64,000 nucleotides of DNA from Candidatus Puniceispirillum marinum IMCC1322. GTDB taxonomy: Bacteria; Pseudomonadota; Alphaproteobacteria; Puniceispirillales; Puniceispirillaceae. The position numbers and the translations under genes are program-made. Of the stretch, positions 1 through 8,822 are shown piece after piece. Under the pieces are notes generated by a model. That model had not been told where the DNA came from and searched no databases. It worked only from the letters and a program-made list of their open reading frames with translations. How positions within the stretch are numbered: position 1 is the first letter of the stretch; each line of letters opens with the position of its first letter. Where the stretch lies: contig NC_014010.1 of assembly GCF_000024465.1 (NCBI RefSeq), forward strand, positions 868,001-932,000, in the 5' to 3' direction.

Positions 1-433
1 GCGCCTGCTTAATAGCTGCAGAAATTGGGTTTTCTTCAGCATCAAGTGTCTCAGCCGTGATCGTTTGCGATGCTGGCTTTGCCGTTGGAATTGATGGAAT
101 TGGTTTGGATGGTTGGGCTGGTTTCGCTGATGGCGATACTGATTTTTGTTGCGATGGTTGCGCAATAGCCAGATTTTTATCCAATTGCACCATGGTGCTT
201 GGCTGACCCTTTGCGGTAAAAATCAAAAACGTCGTGCCCGCAACATCAACAAGCCGCAAACGTTCGTGCGGTGTCATCGACATTTCTTCAATTAGGTGCA
301 TTCGCTTTTCTGGCTGGAACCGCTTTCTTATACCGCCACGAAATCTTCGAACGATAATCAACAGCAAAAGCATTAGCGTCAGGAACGCCAGGGTAATAAC
401 CCCCTGCTCTGTTGTGATTGTTGTCAGCGTCAT
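1..433 (-). CDS. fliO: FliO, flagellar export apparatus protein (partial, runs off the window)
   Basis: The frame opens at an ATG ending at 433 and stays open to base 1, so the C-terminus is missing. The visible 144 residues begin with a short periplasmic stretch and one membrane segment (about residues 10-28, ending LLLLIIVRRFR). A cytoplasmic part follows containing PHERLRLVDVAG and FLIFTAKG, the small beta-rich motif typical of FliO. After that comes a Pro/Ser/Lys/Gln-rich linker. FliO helps assemble the FliP/FliQ/FliR export gate in the inner membrane. It lies downstream of fliN in the same direction but behind a 200-bp gap with its own sigma-54-like site. Assignment rests on the TM plus RLRLVDVAG pattern and position after fliN. 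Confidence 0.8.
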   Translation of the reverse strand, partial: MTLTTITTEQGVITLAFLTLMLLLLIIVRRFRGGIRKRFQPEKRMHLIEEMSMTPHERLRLVDVAGTTFLIFTAKGQPSTMVQLDKNLAIAQPSQQKSVSPSAKPAQPSKPIPSIPTAKPASQTITAETLDAEENPISAAIKQA

Positions 434-471
434 AGTCCGTCTCCGCCTTGAGTGAAATTCACTTCAAACAA

Positions 472-487
472 GGCAAAGACCATGCCA
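472..487 (-). promoter_or_regulatory. sigma-54-type promoter candidate for fliO
   Basis: On the minus strand the site reads TGGCATGGTCTTTGCC, with GG and GC separated by exactly ten bases as in -24/-12 promoters. It lies about 40 bp upstream of the fliO ATG. The same spacing recurs before several other flagellar genes in this window. Confidence 0.65.
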
Positions 488-547
488 GACTTATATTATG
501 AAACAGGTTTTTTCATAACGTACTGTTTATAAATAATTTTAATAGTC

Positions 548-603
548 GCTATCTGATAGAAATCAAAAGTGTGAAGCCTTCATATAATCATCAATCAGAT
601 AGC
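548..603. repeat. Long-spaced perfect inverted repeat between fliN and fliO
   Basis: GCTATCTGAT at 548-557 is matched by its exact reverse complement ATCAGATAGC at 594-603, with a 36-base spacer. It lies in the 200-bp fliN-fliO gap, upstream of the fliO promoter candidate. It could act as an RNA hairpin ending or stabilising the fliN transcript. No U-tract follows, so a classical terminator is not supported. Confidence 0.4.
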
Positions 604-635
604 ATTCATTTTTGTCAGGAAATTGACAGGATGCG

Positions 636-974
636 TTAAAGTGTTTCCATCCGCTTTTCTGGCGCGACAATTTCTGAGAACCGAATACCAAAGCGTTCGC
701 CAACCATAACCACTTCGCCCTTGGCGATCATGGTTCCATTAGCCAAAATATCAAGCGGATCGCCTGCCAAACGGTCTAACTCGATAACCGAGCCTTCATT
801 AAGCCTAAGCAAATCACGGATTTTAATCTCGGCACTACCGACTTCTACGGTTAGGCTAACGTCGATATTTTCAAGAACGCGCATATTTTCCTTGCTGATG
901 CGCTCATCTATGCCCGCACTTTCAGCACCCGGAATTTTGGCTTCTTCAACAACGTTTTCTGCTTCGTCAGACAT
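636..974 (-). CDS. fliN: FliN, flagellar motor switch (C-ring) protein
   Basis: The protein has 112 residues, normal for FliN. The C-terminal SpoA domain occupies about residues 33-108 and shows the family pattern: a 'NIDVSLTVEVG' strand, 'IRDLLRLNEGSVIELDR', the 'GDPLDILANG' turn and 'IAKGEVVMVGERFGIRFSEI'. FliN forms the base of the cytoplasmic C-ring with FliM and FliG and docks the FliH-FliI export complex. The N-terminal 30 residues are acidic and variable. It follows fliM by about 57 bp and is the last gene of the fliE-N run before the gap to fliO. Confidence 0.95.
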   Translation of the reverse strand: MSDEAENVVEEAKIPGAESAGIDERISKENMRVLENIDVSLTVEVGSAEIKIRDLLRLNEGSVIELDRLAGDPLDILANGTMIAKGEVVMVGERFGIRFSEIVAPEKRMETL

Positions 975-1031
975 CTAATTATCCTCTCTAAACACGGATC
1001 CAGTAGAACATACCGGCATATCCCGCTACGA

Positions 1032-2009
1032 CTATTCGACTATTCTTGAGGTCAGGTTGATGGCAGATTGCCCCCCAACTTCACCCATTTCTCCATAATA
1101 AAAACGATGTTCATCCATCAAGACTTCGACACCATCGCCAATCTGGATCGGGAATACATCACCCTCTTTCAAGCGAATTAGTTTGCTCATTGAAACGACA
1201 GGTTCACTTAGCTTGGCCGTCATTTTAATGGGAATATCAAGTACAGCGCGTTCCATCCGGTCACGCCAGCTTTGATCATCTTCAATACGGTCAGACTGAA
1301 CACGTGAGCGCAACTGTGCGGCAATCGGCTTTAAGGTCTGCAATGGGTAAATCACATCAAAACTGGCTGCGTCAATATCCGGCAATTGCACAACAAATGA
1401 ACAAATAATGACCAAATCAGCACCATCAACAAATGATGCGAATTGCGTATTCACCTCACTACTTTGATGCGACAAGGTGATCTCCATAAGATCACGCCAT
1501 GAATTTTCCAGAGTTTCGTTAAGACCGCGATTAATCAACTGAATCACACGTTCTTCCGTGGCGGTAAATTCCGGGCGGCGGGATTTATTACCCTCGATTT
1601 TGCCACCATAATAGGAATTGGTTAGCACCGAAATAAATGACGGTGAAAGAACCGTGAGCATGCTGCCTCGTAATTCTTCAATGCGGCTGATATTCAGACT
1701 CATGAAACTGTCAATACCAGCGGCATATTCATCAAAGCTCTTTACCTCGGGCGGGAATGACGAAATACGTGGCTGCACCCGCAACATTGGCAGAAAAACA
1801 GAACGGGCAAAGCGGGCAAAGCGTTCATTGATCATCCGAAGCGCATAATAGTCACCAAGTAGCGAAAGATCATCCGAACCAAATTTGAACGGACGAACAT
1901 CTGCCATGTCACCAACGTCCAAAGACGCCGGTGATGCGGACGAGTCTGATCCTAGCCCTTCGATAAGGGCATTAACTTCGTCGCTACTTAATTTCCGCGT
2001 GGATGCCAA
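1032..2009 (-). CDS. fliM: FliM, flagellar motor switch protein
   Basis: The protein has 325 residues, the usual FliM size. The N-terminus has LSSDEVNALIEGL, matching the conserved CheY-P-binding peptide of FliM. The CheC/CheX-like middle domain includes NERFARFARSVFLPMLR and MLTVLSPSFISVLTNSYYGG. The C-terminal SpoA domain ends with LIRLKEGDVFPIQIGDGVEVLMD. FliM links FliG to FliN in the C-ring and receives the chemotaxis signal. The start codon is TTG (complement of 2007-2009), with AGGTGT a few bases upstream; no in-frame ATG would keep the CheY-binding peptide. It sits 26 bp after fliL. Confidence 0.96.
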   Translation of the reverse strand: MASTRKLSSDEVNALIEGLGSDSSASPASLDVGDMADVRPFKFGSDDLSLLGDYYALRMINERFARFARSVFLPMLRVQPRISSFPPEVKSFDEYAAGIDSFMSLNISRIEELRGSMLTVLSPSFISVLTNSYYGGKIEGNKSRRPEFTATEERVIQLINRGLNETLENSWRDLMEITLSHQSSEVNTQFASFVDGADLVIICSFVVQLPDIDAASFDVIYPLQTLKPIAAQLRSRVQSDRIEDDQSWRDRMERAVLDIPIKMTAKLSEPVVSMSKLIRLKEGDVFPIQIGDGVEVLMDEHRFYYGEMGEVGGQSAINLTSRIVE

Positions 2010-2035
2010 GATTACACCTATTCTGTCTTAAACGT

Positions 2036-2614
2036 TTATTGCAGTACAAAGGATGTGAAATGCACTTCTGCCACACCACCGAAATCTTCAAGAGATTCAA
2101 GTTTAGCATTCATGGCATCTCTCATGGCGGTGGCAAGCTTTTCACGGCCTGCGATGCCCTGGACATCATCTTCGCCAAACTCGCTCAAAACGCCAAGCAC
2201 GACTGAACGAAGCGCAAGTTGATGCGACTCAACCATTTCCATTATGCTTTCATCATATTGCGTTGATACACCAACACCAACCTGAAGCATTTTACGTGAT
2301 CCCATAAGGTTTGACGTAAATGTGCCCGGAAATTCATAATAGATGGTTACAAAGTTCTCAACTTCGGGAGTGTCCTTTGACACACGCTGTGCTGTCGCAT
2401 TGTCGAGCGCTTCCTGTTCAGCAGCCTCGGCTTCCTGCATCTTGCGTTCTATGATTTCCTCAATCTGCTCGGATGGATCAGGTTGCGCCGCGCCAAACAG
2501 CATGTAGCCCACGCCAAGGCCAGCACCAATCAATACAAATCCGCCAACTACGAACAAGATAATTTTTATAAGAAATCCTTTGGACTTCTTTGGTTCTTCA
2601 TCATTTTCAGCCAT
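2036..2614 (-). CDS. fliL: FliL, basal body-associated protein
   Basis: The protein has 192 residues. A charged cytoplasmic N-terminus (about 13 aa) is followed by one membrane helix (roughly residues 14-39) with a glycine-rich end. A Glu-rich linker of about 30 residues precedes the periplasmic stomatin-like FliL domain, which includes ENFVTIYYEFPGTFTSNL and ends LEDFGGVAEVHFTSFVLQ. FliL surrounds the stator and supports torque and stator activity in other bacteria. It lies between fliK and fliM in the minus-strand operon with short spacers. The glutamate-rich linker after the membrane helix is longer than in many homologues. Confidence 0.93.
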   Translation of the reverse strand: MAENDEEPKKSKGFLIKIILFVVGGFVLIGAGLGVGYMLFGAAQPDPSEQIEEIIERKMQEAEAAEQEALDNATAQRVSKDTPEVENFVTIYYEFPGTFTSNLMGSRKMLQVGVGVSTQYDESIMEMVESHQLALRSVVLGVLSEFGEDDVQGIAGREKLATAMRDAMNAKLESLEDFGGVAEVHFTSFVLQ

Positions 2615-2641
2615 TAATCCGTCCTCTTTAGAAATCTATCA

Positions 2642-4450
2642 TCACGCCAAAATATTCAAAACTGTTTTATTGTCATTTTCTAATGTATTTGGCGTTTCTT
2701 CACCATTATCGGCCTCGTCACGCCCATTCGAGCTTTGGTTTTTGCCAGCTGATTGATCATCATTGCCAGAAGATGTGCCGGTCTGACCAGAATTTGCCTG
2801 GCCACCCATATTATTGTTCTGGTCGAAACCCGATGATCCTGTTGTATTTGTCTGTAAATTGCCAAGTTTGAGCCCTGCCTGATCCAGCATTTGGCTCAAC
2901 CGGCCTTCATTCTCTGACAATAATGCTGCTGCTGCTGAGGTTTCGGTTGTAATCTGGATGCGTGTTGCATCCCCCTGAAATCCAAGCTTTACCTGCATAC
3001 GGCCAAGTTGCCTTGGTTCAAGCGAGATACGAATGACGCCGTCACCATTCTTGATGCTATTTTCAACACGGCGCACAAAACCTTCATGCCAAGTTTTATC
3101 TGCCATGTTCAGGCGATGCGCTGTCATTATTTGCGTGTTGCCACGCGATGCCTGGTCAAAACCACCGCCATCATTTCTATTACCGTTATTCTGGGTTCCT
3201 GACCCATTACTGCTTTCACTGGTTTGAATGATGGCCGCTGTGTCGCCGCCTATGCGCTGGGGAACAGGCTTTTCACTTTGCATGCGGATAGCGCCATTAT
3301 CAACAATGATAGATGCCCGTGCTGCCACATCCTTTGGTGCAGATGGCATGAGGCCACTTTCGATGACATTACTAAGTTGAACTTTATTTTGCTTTGTCGC
3401 TTGCGCCACATCAAATGCCTTCACCTCACCATTTGACTCAATAACTGTATGCGCTTGGCTATACATAACGGCGGCGGTGCCAGACTTGCCAGCAATGGTC
3501 GGCATTGGCGCGGCCTTGGCGATCATATCCGGCGCTGTTAAAACCGTATGCGGGGCATCATAGGTGACAAGGGCACCAGCAGATTTTCCTATAATATTCG
3601 GCATTGGCGTTGCGCTTTCGAGCTTTGCCAATTGCGGTGCTGTTAAAACAGTGTGGGATTCATTATAGGTGACGCTGTCTGGTGCCACCTTAGTAGCTAT
3701 GCGCGGCATCGGGGCTGAATTAGGTGCCATAACCTGAACTGCTGGTACGGTATGCGGGGCATCATAGATGACAAGGGCACCAGCAGGCTGACCAACAATA
3801 TTTGGCATAGCGTCATCAGATAATGGCGTCTCTAGCGTCTGAACGCGCGTTAGCTTATCGTCCTTTGACACCACAGCTTGTTTCAAGAAACTCATCAATT
3901 GATGCACAGGTTGCGGGCCAGTGCCATAATTATTTCGTGATGGCGCGGTCACTTCACCTTTAACAAGCGCGCGCGCCTTGGCAAATAATTCAGCAGGTAC
4001 AGTGACCGGAAGTTCAGGCTCGAAATGATCTTTTTTCAGTGCTGGAATCGGTGACCCAATTTTAAAATCAAGCGTAGCAGGCGCATCTGTATTAGCATTG
4101 GCATCACCATCCGCGTCAACCAAACCAACGCTTTGCGCCACCAAAAGCGTTTGTGCCATGGCCAGCGCACCATCCGAAATTTCAGCTTTAGGTACTGCGG
4201 GCATAGCTATTGTTGATCCCAAGGGCACCGATGCAATGATGGCTGGCAAAGACGCCAGATCAACACCTGGTTCCGGCGCACCATCAACCATAAGGCCAGA
4301 TTGGGCTTCCATAGCATTGGGAATATCTGTCGCCGTTTGCATCAACCCAAAAAGCGTTTCAAACAACGCTGCATTTTCAGATAAAGCGATAGCTTCATTT
4401 CCAGAGGTTGGAACCATTACTGATTTGGCTGATGAATCGATAGTTGTCAT
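2642..4450 (-). CDS. fliK: FliK, hook-length control protein
   Basis: The protein has 602 residues from the ATG ending at 4450. That start is preferred over one 19 codons upstream because AGGAAG lies about 9 bp before it. The long N-terminal ruler region is Pro/Ala/Thr-rich and contains four imperfect repeats starting with MP and ending near HTV. The C-terminal Flg_hook domain (about residues 470-545) carries RISLEPRQLGRMQVKLGF, the substrate-switch motif LxPxxLGxxxVxL. A low-complexity Asn/Ser/Gly/Gln tail follows. FliK is secreted, measures the hook and triggers the export switch. It is about 1.5 times the size of the enterobacterial protein. It lies between fliJ and fliL. Confidence 0.92.
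   Translation of the reverse strand: MTTIDSSAKSVMVPTSGNEAIALSENAALFETLFGLMQTATDIPNAMEAQSGLMVDGAPEPGVDLASLPAIIASVPLGSTIAMPAVPKAEISDGALAMAQTLLVAQSVGLVDADGDANANTDAPATLDFKIGSPIPALKKDHFEPELPVTVPAELFAKARALVKGEVTAPSRNNYGTGPQPVHQLMSFLKQAVVSKDDKLTRVQTLETPLSDDAMPNIVGQPAGALVIYDAPHTVPAVQVMAPNSAPMPRIATKVAPDSVTYNESHTVLTAPQLAKLESATPMPNIIGKSAGALVTYDAPHTVLTAPDMIAKAAPMPTIAGKSGTAAVMYSQAHTVIESNGEVKAFDVAQATKQNKVQLSNVIESGLMPSAPKDVAARASIIVDNGAIRMQSEKPVPQRIGGDTAAIIQTSESSNGSGTQNNGNRNDGGGFDQASRGNTQIMTAHRLNMADKTWHEGFVRRVENSIKNGDGVIRISLEPRQLGRMQVKLGFQGDATRIQITTETSAAAALLSENEGRLSQMLDQAGLKLGNLQTNTTGSSGFDQNNNMGGQANSGQTGTSSGNDDQSAGKNQSSNGRDEADNGEETPNTLENDNKTVLNILA
3440..3810 (-). repeat. Four imperfect protein repeats in the FliK ruler region
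   Basis: Four units of roughly 30-45 residues follow the pattern MPxIxGxxxxALVxYDAPHTVxTAP. Their cores start near MPNIVGQPAG, MPRIATKVAP, MPNIIGKSAG and MPTIAGKSGT. The DNA of the units is partly identical, for example 'tgcggggcatcataggtgac' near 3550 and a close copy near 3750. This points to internal tandem duplication of ruler sequence. Confidence 0.75.
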
Positions 4451-4552
4451 GCTGCACTTCCTGCGATTGATGTCCGGAACATGCCCGGAATGAACTTTGA
4501 TTACCAAAGCTTTGCAAGTTCGGTGCCAGTCACAAAATATCAGGAAATCTAT

Positions 4553-4975
4553 CTAACGATCTGCGAGTGCGCGGTTAATACGCGGCACATCAGTCGCCGC
4601 CTTTTCTTCGCGCTCTTCGCGAAGAATGCGTCGCCTTTCATCAGCTTTTTCAAGCGATTTATTATGCCGGTGTAAAGCTTCTGCAATATGTTTCTTCTGG
4701 GTGCCGACTTCTTCGCTGAGAAATTCTGTCCGGTTTTCGACTGTCACCAATTGTTCATGAATCTGCGCACTATACCAATTTGATGAACGCAGTTCACGAA
4801 CACTCGTTTCACCCTTTTTTATAGCCGTATCGTCAACAATTGACTTGAGCTGATCCTTGATTGAAGTAACGCGTGTCAACTCTTCCTGCAAGGTCTTCAT
4901 GCCACGTGCCTTTTGCATCATCAGCATCTTTTCCTTTAGGGCTAGCTTATCATAAATTGTTTTATCCTTTGCCAT
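4553..4975 (-). CDS. fliJ: FliJ-like export chaperone/stalk protein
   Basis: The protein has 140 residues, is highly charged and is almost entirely predicted coiled coil (KLALKEKMLMMQKARGMKTL at the start, LEKADERRRILREEREE near the end). FliJ inserts into the FliI hexamer like the gamma subunit of F1-ATPase and promotes substrate unloading. Its start codon overlaps the fliI stop by one base (TAATG), indicating translational coupling. The gene order fliI-fliJ-fliK is the classical one. Sequence alone is weakly diagnostic for FliJ; size, coiled coil and position make the call. Confidence 0.85.
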   Translation of the reverse strand: MAKDKTIYDKLALKEKMLMMQKARGMKTLQEELTRVTSIKDQLKSIVDDTAIKKGETSVRELRSSNWYSAQIHEQLVTVENRTEFLSEEVGTQKKHIAEALHRHNKSLEKADERRRILREEREEKAATDVPRINRALADR

Positions 4976-6303
4976 TACGCATTTCTCATCAAGCCAATAA
5001 GTGCATCACGACTGATTGCAAAATTTGCTTTTTCAGCTTCCGGCTGTTGTATATGTTTGGTCAAAGTTGGCCATAATTCAACGGCAAGATCGAGATCCGG
5101 GTCTTGACCAGGGGTATATCCTCCCATAAGGATCAGATCACGGTTTTCCATATATAGGGAAACCAGACGCCGAAAGCGCGCGGCGGAAGCTTGCTGATCT
5201 GCATCAGTAATGTCATTCATAACCCGGCTAACCGATGTTGTAACATCAATAGCAGGATAAATGCCCATTTGCGCTTGCTGACGCGAGAGCAAAATATGAC
5301 CATCCAAAATAGCACGTGCTGTATCAACAACGGGATCATTTGCATCATCACCATCAGCAAGCACGGTATAAATTGCGGTAATTGACCCCTGCCCTTCGAC
5401 ACCGGTACCCGAGCGCTCAATAAGTCTTGGTATCATTGATACAACTGATGGTGGATATCCCTTTGATGTCGGCTGTTCACCAAGAGCAAGACCGATTTCA
5501 CGGCGCGCATGAGCCACACGCGTCAGAGAGTCCATAATGAGTAGAACATTTTTACCTTTATCGCGAAAATATTCAGCAATGGCTGTTGCGCGTTCGGCAC
5601 CACGTATCCGCAATAACGGAGATCTATCAGCTGGCACCGCCACAACAGCGGCGCGATCACGGCTCTCACTGCCAAGGATGTAGTTAACAAAGCTGCCAAC
5701 TTCTCGGCCACGTTCTCCAATCATACCAACGACCACAATATCAGCATCAGTAAACCGGCTCATCATTCCCAGCAAAACTGATTTTCCAACACCCGATCCT
5801 GCGATAATGCCAACACGTTGGCCTTGGCCTACCGAAAGGACCGAATTGATAATGCGCACGCCAACATCCAACGGTTTATCAACGGGTTTACGTTGCAGAG
5901 GGTTCAGTTCTTTTCCCATCAATGGCCACTGACCCTCTAATGGGGGAAGCGGGCGATTATCAAGCGGCACACCAAGCGCATCGGTTACCCGTCCCAAAAG
6001 GCCTTCGCCAACAGGTATATACGCGCCATCATCAACAAGTGACACGCGGGCACCAACAAGGATACGCGCACCATAATCATAAATCGAAAGCAGATTATTT
6101 CCGTTATTGAAACCAATCACTTCTGCCATTGCAGGCGTCTCATTGTCGGTTTTCACCTCACAAATTGATCCTATATTTGCTGGAAACCCATCGCACTCAA
6201 TAATCTGGCCATCATAACGACTGACATGTCCATATAATGAGATAGGTTGATCCAACTTCACAGCGTTCAAATCAGTCATGATTGCGTCGCTCAAGATACT
6301 CAT
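4975..6303 (-). CDS. fliI: FliI, flagellar export ATPase
   Basis: The protein has 442 residues, the normal length. Rossmann-type ATPase motifs are intact: Walker A GIIAGSGVGKS, the GMIGERGREV element, and Walker B VLLIMDSLTRVAHARREIGL. The hallmark GEQPTSKGYPPSVVSMIPRL and the export-specific DGHILLSRQQAQMGIYPAID follow. FliI energises unfolding and entry of flagellar export substrates and works with FliH and FliJ at the C-ring. The gene overlaps fliH by four bases (ATGA) and fliJ by one, so the three are translationally coupled. Confidence 0.97.
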   Translation of the reverse strand: MSILSDAIMTDLNAVKLDQPISLYGHVSRYDGQIIECDGFPANIGSICEVKTDNETPAMAEVIGFNNGNNLLSIYDYGARILVGARVSLVDDGAYIPVGEGLLGRVTDALGVPLDNRPLPPLEGQWPLMGKELNPLQRKPVDKPLDVGVRIINSVLSVGQGQRVGIIAGSGVGKSVLLGMMSRFTDADIVVVGMIGERGREVGSFVNYILGSESRDRAAVVAVPADRSPLLRIRGAERATAIAEYFRDKGKNVLLIMDSLTRVAHARREIGLALGEQPTSKGYPPSVVSMIPRLIERSGTGVEGQGSITAIYTVLADGDDANDPVVDTARAILDGHILLSRQQAQMGIYPAIDVTTSVSRVMNDITDADQQASAARFRRLVSLYMENRDLILMGGYTPGQDPDLDLAVELWPTLTKHIQQPEAEKANFAISRDALIGLMRNA

Positions 6304-7700
6304 TTCGCGCTATCACTCTCAGGCTTAGCATCCTCGGACTTGGCATCCTGGGACTTGGCATCCTCGGACTTGGCATCCTGGGACTTGGCATCCTGGGACT
6401 TGGCATCCTGGGACTTGGCATCCTCAGGCTTGGTGGCTTCTGCTTCACGCTTATCATCACTGGATACCGCTTGGGTATCTGATACAGATGCGTCTGTTAG
6501 GTCTGAAACAGGTGGGGCAAGATCAGCCGCTTTGACATCAGCATCAGATGCAGGGGCTGCGTCCACTTCATCTTCTGATGGGTTGATAGCTTGTGGCTTT
6601 GCAGTGATGGCTAGATCAGCATCTGCGGCTATAGCCGCGTCATATATCTCAGGTTGGCTGGCGGCTTCGTCACTTTTTTGATCTTCAGATAACTGGATGT
6701 TTGTACGATTTGAAATCTGGTCAACAAGCCCGACGCCACCAACCGCTAGTCGTACATCACCACGCGCCATTGTTTCATCAATGGCGAAGTTGCAGCCTTT
6801 AAGCTTTTCACGGTTTCTTGCCAACGGTTTGATGCTGGCAAAATCTTCTGGATTCAGATTAATGGTGGGGCTGGCTGTATCGGACTTGACCATGGTGATC
6901 AAATCTTCAATGCGCTTGGCGAAGGGTTCAGGCATATCTGAAATGGCCTGACCAGCTCGATCACTTGCCAGTGCCATTATACGGCTGGCAATCTGTGCAC
7001 TTAAAGCTGATACATCTAGGGCATCGGGATTAGCCAAGGCCAATGTAGCCTGTTCAAAATTCTGTAGGACTTTCTCAAGCTGTTCTGCCGCTTTTGCCTG
7101 ACCTTCGGTAAGCCCTGCTTCATGACCACGCTTATATTCTGCCTCAAGCACGGCAGGATCCGGCATTGATGGCGTAGCTGCATCAGGCGACAACTGAGTA
7201 GTTTGTTCATTTTGAGCATCTGCCTGTGGATCGACTTGCGCATCTGGCAAACTATCAGATGCGTTGTTTTCCGTTTCCATGCCTGGCGCAACATCGACTG
7301 ATTGATCAGCATTATTTACTGATTGTGGCTCAACGTCTTTGGATACATCAATTGTGTTTGCATCTGCTAGCTCAGTTGTAACCACTTCAGCCGTATCAAG
7401 ATTTTCAGTAGATGATTCACCTGAACCTTCCTTTGGTGATACTGTCGGTTCACCAGCAGATTGTTCAGCAGCAATTTGTTCGGCCATTACCTTTTCAGCC
7501 ACTGCATGCGCTTTTGCTTCATCACGGCGCTTTTGAGCCGCCATGGCTATTTCAACAAGGGTTTTAGGTTCAAACGGACTTGGTTCGCGGACAGGCAAAA
7601 TATCAGACCGAGAATAGCTTGCCTGGTGCGATAATGTAATCAGACGGGATATTTCAGTATCCGCCAATCCATTCGTATTTTCGAGAGCTGCTTCGTTCAT
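6300..7700 (-). CDS. fliH: FliH, export ATPase regulator, with long acidic extensions
   Basis: The protein has 466 residues, about twice the usual 220-240. The recognisable FliH core is central: EYKRGHEAGLTEGQAKAAEQ with glycine-spaced helix repeats, then a region ending GCNFAIDETMARGDVRLAVG and VGLVDQISNRTNIQL, the typical FliH C-terminus. This core is flanked by an acidic, low-complexity N-terminal stretch (about residues 30-165) and a C-terminal extension of about 120 residues. The extension ends in AKSQD/AKSED pentapeptide repeats. FliH inhibits FliI and tethers it to FliN. The extra acidic arms have no counterpart in model FliH. The gene lies between fliG and fliI. Confidence 0.88.
   Translation of the reverse strand: MNEAALENTNGLADTEISRLITLSHQASYSRSDILPVREPSPFEPKTLVEIAMAAQKRRDEAKAHAVAEKVMAEQIAAEQSAGEPTVSPKEGSGESSTENLDTAEVVTTELADANTIDVSKDVEPQSVNNADQSVDVAPGMETENNASDSLPDAQVDPQADAQNEQTTQLSPDAATPSMPDPAVLEAEYKRGHEAGLTEGQAKAAEQLEKVLQNFEQATLALANPDALDVSALSAQIASRIMALASDRAGQAISDMPEPFAKRIEDLITMVKSDTASPTINLNPEDFASIKPLARNREKLKGCNFAIDETMARGDVRLAVGGVGLVDQISNRTNIQLSEDQKSDEAASQPEIYDAAIAADADLAITAKPQAINPSEDEVDAAPASDADVKAADLAPPVSDLTDASVSDTQAVSSDDKREAEATKPEDAKSQDAKSQDAKSQDAKSEDAKSQDAKSEDAKPESDSAK
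6331..6435 (-). repeat. 15-bp tandem repeat encoding the FliH C-terminal pentapeptides
   Basis: Seven consecutive 15-bp units, of the type tcctgggacttggca or tcctcggacttggca on the plus strand, encode the five-residue unit DAKSQ/DAKSE in FliH. Six units are almost identical and the seventh has diverged. A further degenerate copy precedes them at 6316-6330. Near-identity suggests recent expansion and likely copy-number variation between strains. Confidence 0.95.
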
Positions 7701-7734
7701 ATTTTATATGTCCTGTAACTTCATCATCTTCATT

Positions 7735-8766
7735 CTAGACGAAGTCATCACCTCCACGGCCTGCAAGTACGATACTGCCTTCATCAGAAAGGCGACGTGC
7801 TATGTTAATGATACGTTTTTGCGCTTCCTGAACCTCGGTCAGACGGACAGGCCCCAAGGCCTCCATCTCATCAGCAAGGTTGGCCGCAGCACGAGCCGAC
7901 ATACATGAAAACAGCTTTTCACGAAGTGGTTCATCTGCCCCTTTTAGGGCCAGAACCAGATCTTCGGTATCAACGTTACGCATAAGCGTCTGTAATGATT
8001 TATCATCCGATCCAAGCAAGTTATCAAAGACAAACATCGCTTCTTGAATACCTTGCATAAGAAGCTTATCGCCCTTGGCAAGCTCTTTCATGATGCGAGC
8101 TTCCATATCCTGTTTTGTAAAGTTCATAATCCGGGCAGCCGCTTTAACACCGCCAACCTGCGTTGCGCGCAAAGTTGTATTGGCTTTGAACTTGCGTTGC
8201 ATAACGTCTTCAAGCTCGCGCAGCGCATCCGGTTGAACCGTTTCAAGCGTTGCAATACGCCCAATAACATCAGACTGGATTTCATCAGGCAAAAGCATAA
8301 GCACATCGGCACCAAGTCCGAAATCAAGGTAAGAAATAACCAACGCGATGATCTGTGGATGCTCATCGATAACCAGTTCCGAAATAGATCGGGCATCCAT
8401 CCAGTCCAAAATTTCAATTGGACGATCGCTGCTTGAAGGCGTGATCCGGCTAAGAACTGATTGCGCTTTATCTTCACCCAGCGCTTTATTCAGCACGTTA
8501 CGGATATAGTTACCAGCACCAAGACCCAAACTGGTCTGCTCTTTGATGATCGCCAAGAATTCATCAAGAACCCTATTCACCGTATCCTGATCAAGACCTT
8601 GTACCGAATACATAGCGGCACCAAGATGTTGAACTTCACGGGGTGAGAGATTTTTCAAAATCTCCGAGGCTTCTTCTTCACCAAGCAACATCATCAGAAT
8701 GGCTGATTTTTGAGTACCTGATAACTTTTCATAAGCTTCGTCTTTTTTGTTCGGAGCATCTGCCAT
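7735..8766 (-). CDS. fliG: FliG, flagellar motor switch protein (rotor)
   Basis: The protein has 343 residues. The N-terminal domain carries SGTQKSAILMMLLGEEEASEIL, contacting FliF. The middle domain has the EHPQ motif in DEHPQIIALVISYL, the FliM-binding site. The C-terminal domain contains FVFDNLLGSDDKSLQTLMR and DLVLALKGADEPLREKLFSCMSARAA, the charged torque helix that faces MotA. FliG sits on the MS-ring and couples stator motion to rotation. It follows fliF by about 55 bp and precedes fliH by about 34 bp in the same operon. Confidence 0.97.
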   Translation of the reverse strand: MADAPNKKDEAYEKLSGTQKSAILMMLLGEEEASEILKNLSPREVQHLGAAMYSVQGLDQDTVNRVLDEFLAIIKEQTSLGLGAGNYIRNVLNKALGEDKAQSVLSRITPSSSDRPIEILDWMDARSISELVIDEHPQIIALVISYLDFGLGADVLMLLPDEIQSDVIGRIATLETVQPDALRELEDVMQRKFKANTTLRATQVGGVKAAARIMNFTKQDMEARIMKELAKGDKLLMQGIQEAMFVFDNLLGSDDKSLQTLMRNVDTEDLVLALKGADEPLREKLFSCMSARAAANLADEMEALGPVRLTEVQEAQKRIINIARRLSDEGSIVLAGRGGDDFV

Positions 8767-8822
8767 GTCACTCTCTTCTAACCTTGTCTATATCTTCGGC
8801 AAAACTGCCTACATGATTTGAT

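Noticed and set aside
3008-3436. Plus-strand ORFs of about 60-70 codons opposite fliK
   Set aside because: They are antisense to a well-supported coding frame, have no ribosome sites and no recognisable product.
6331-6435. CRISPR array
   Set aside because: The 15-bp units are contiguous without spacers and lie in frame within fliH.
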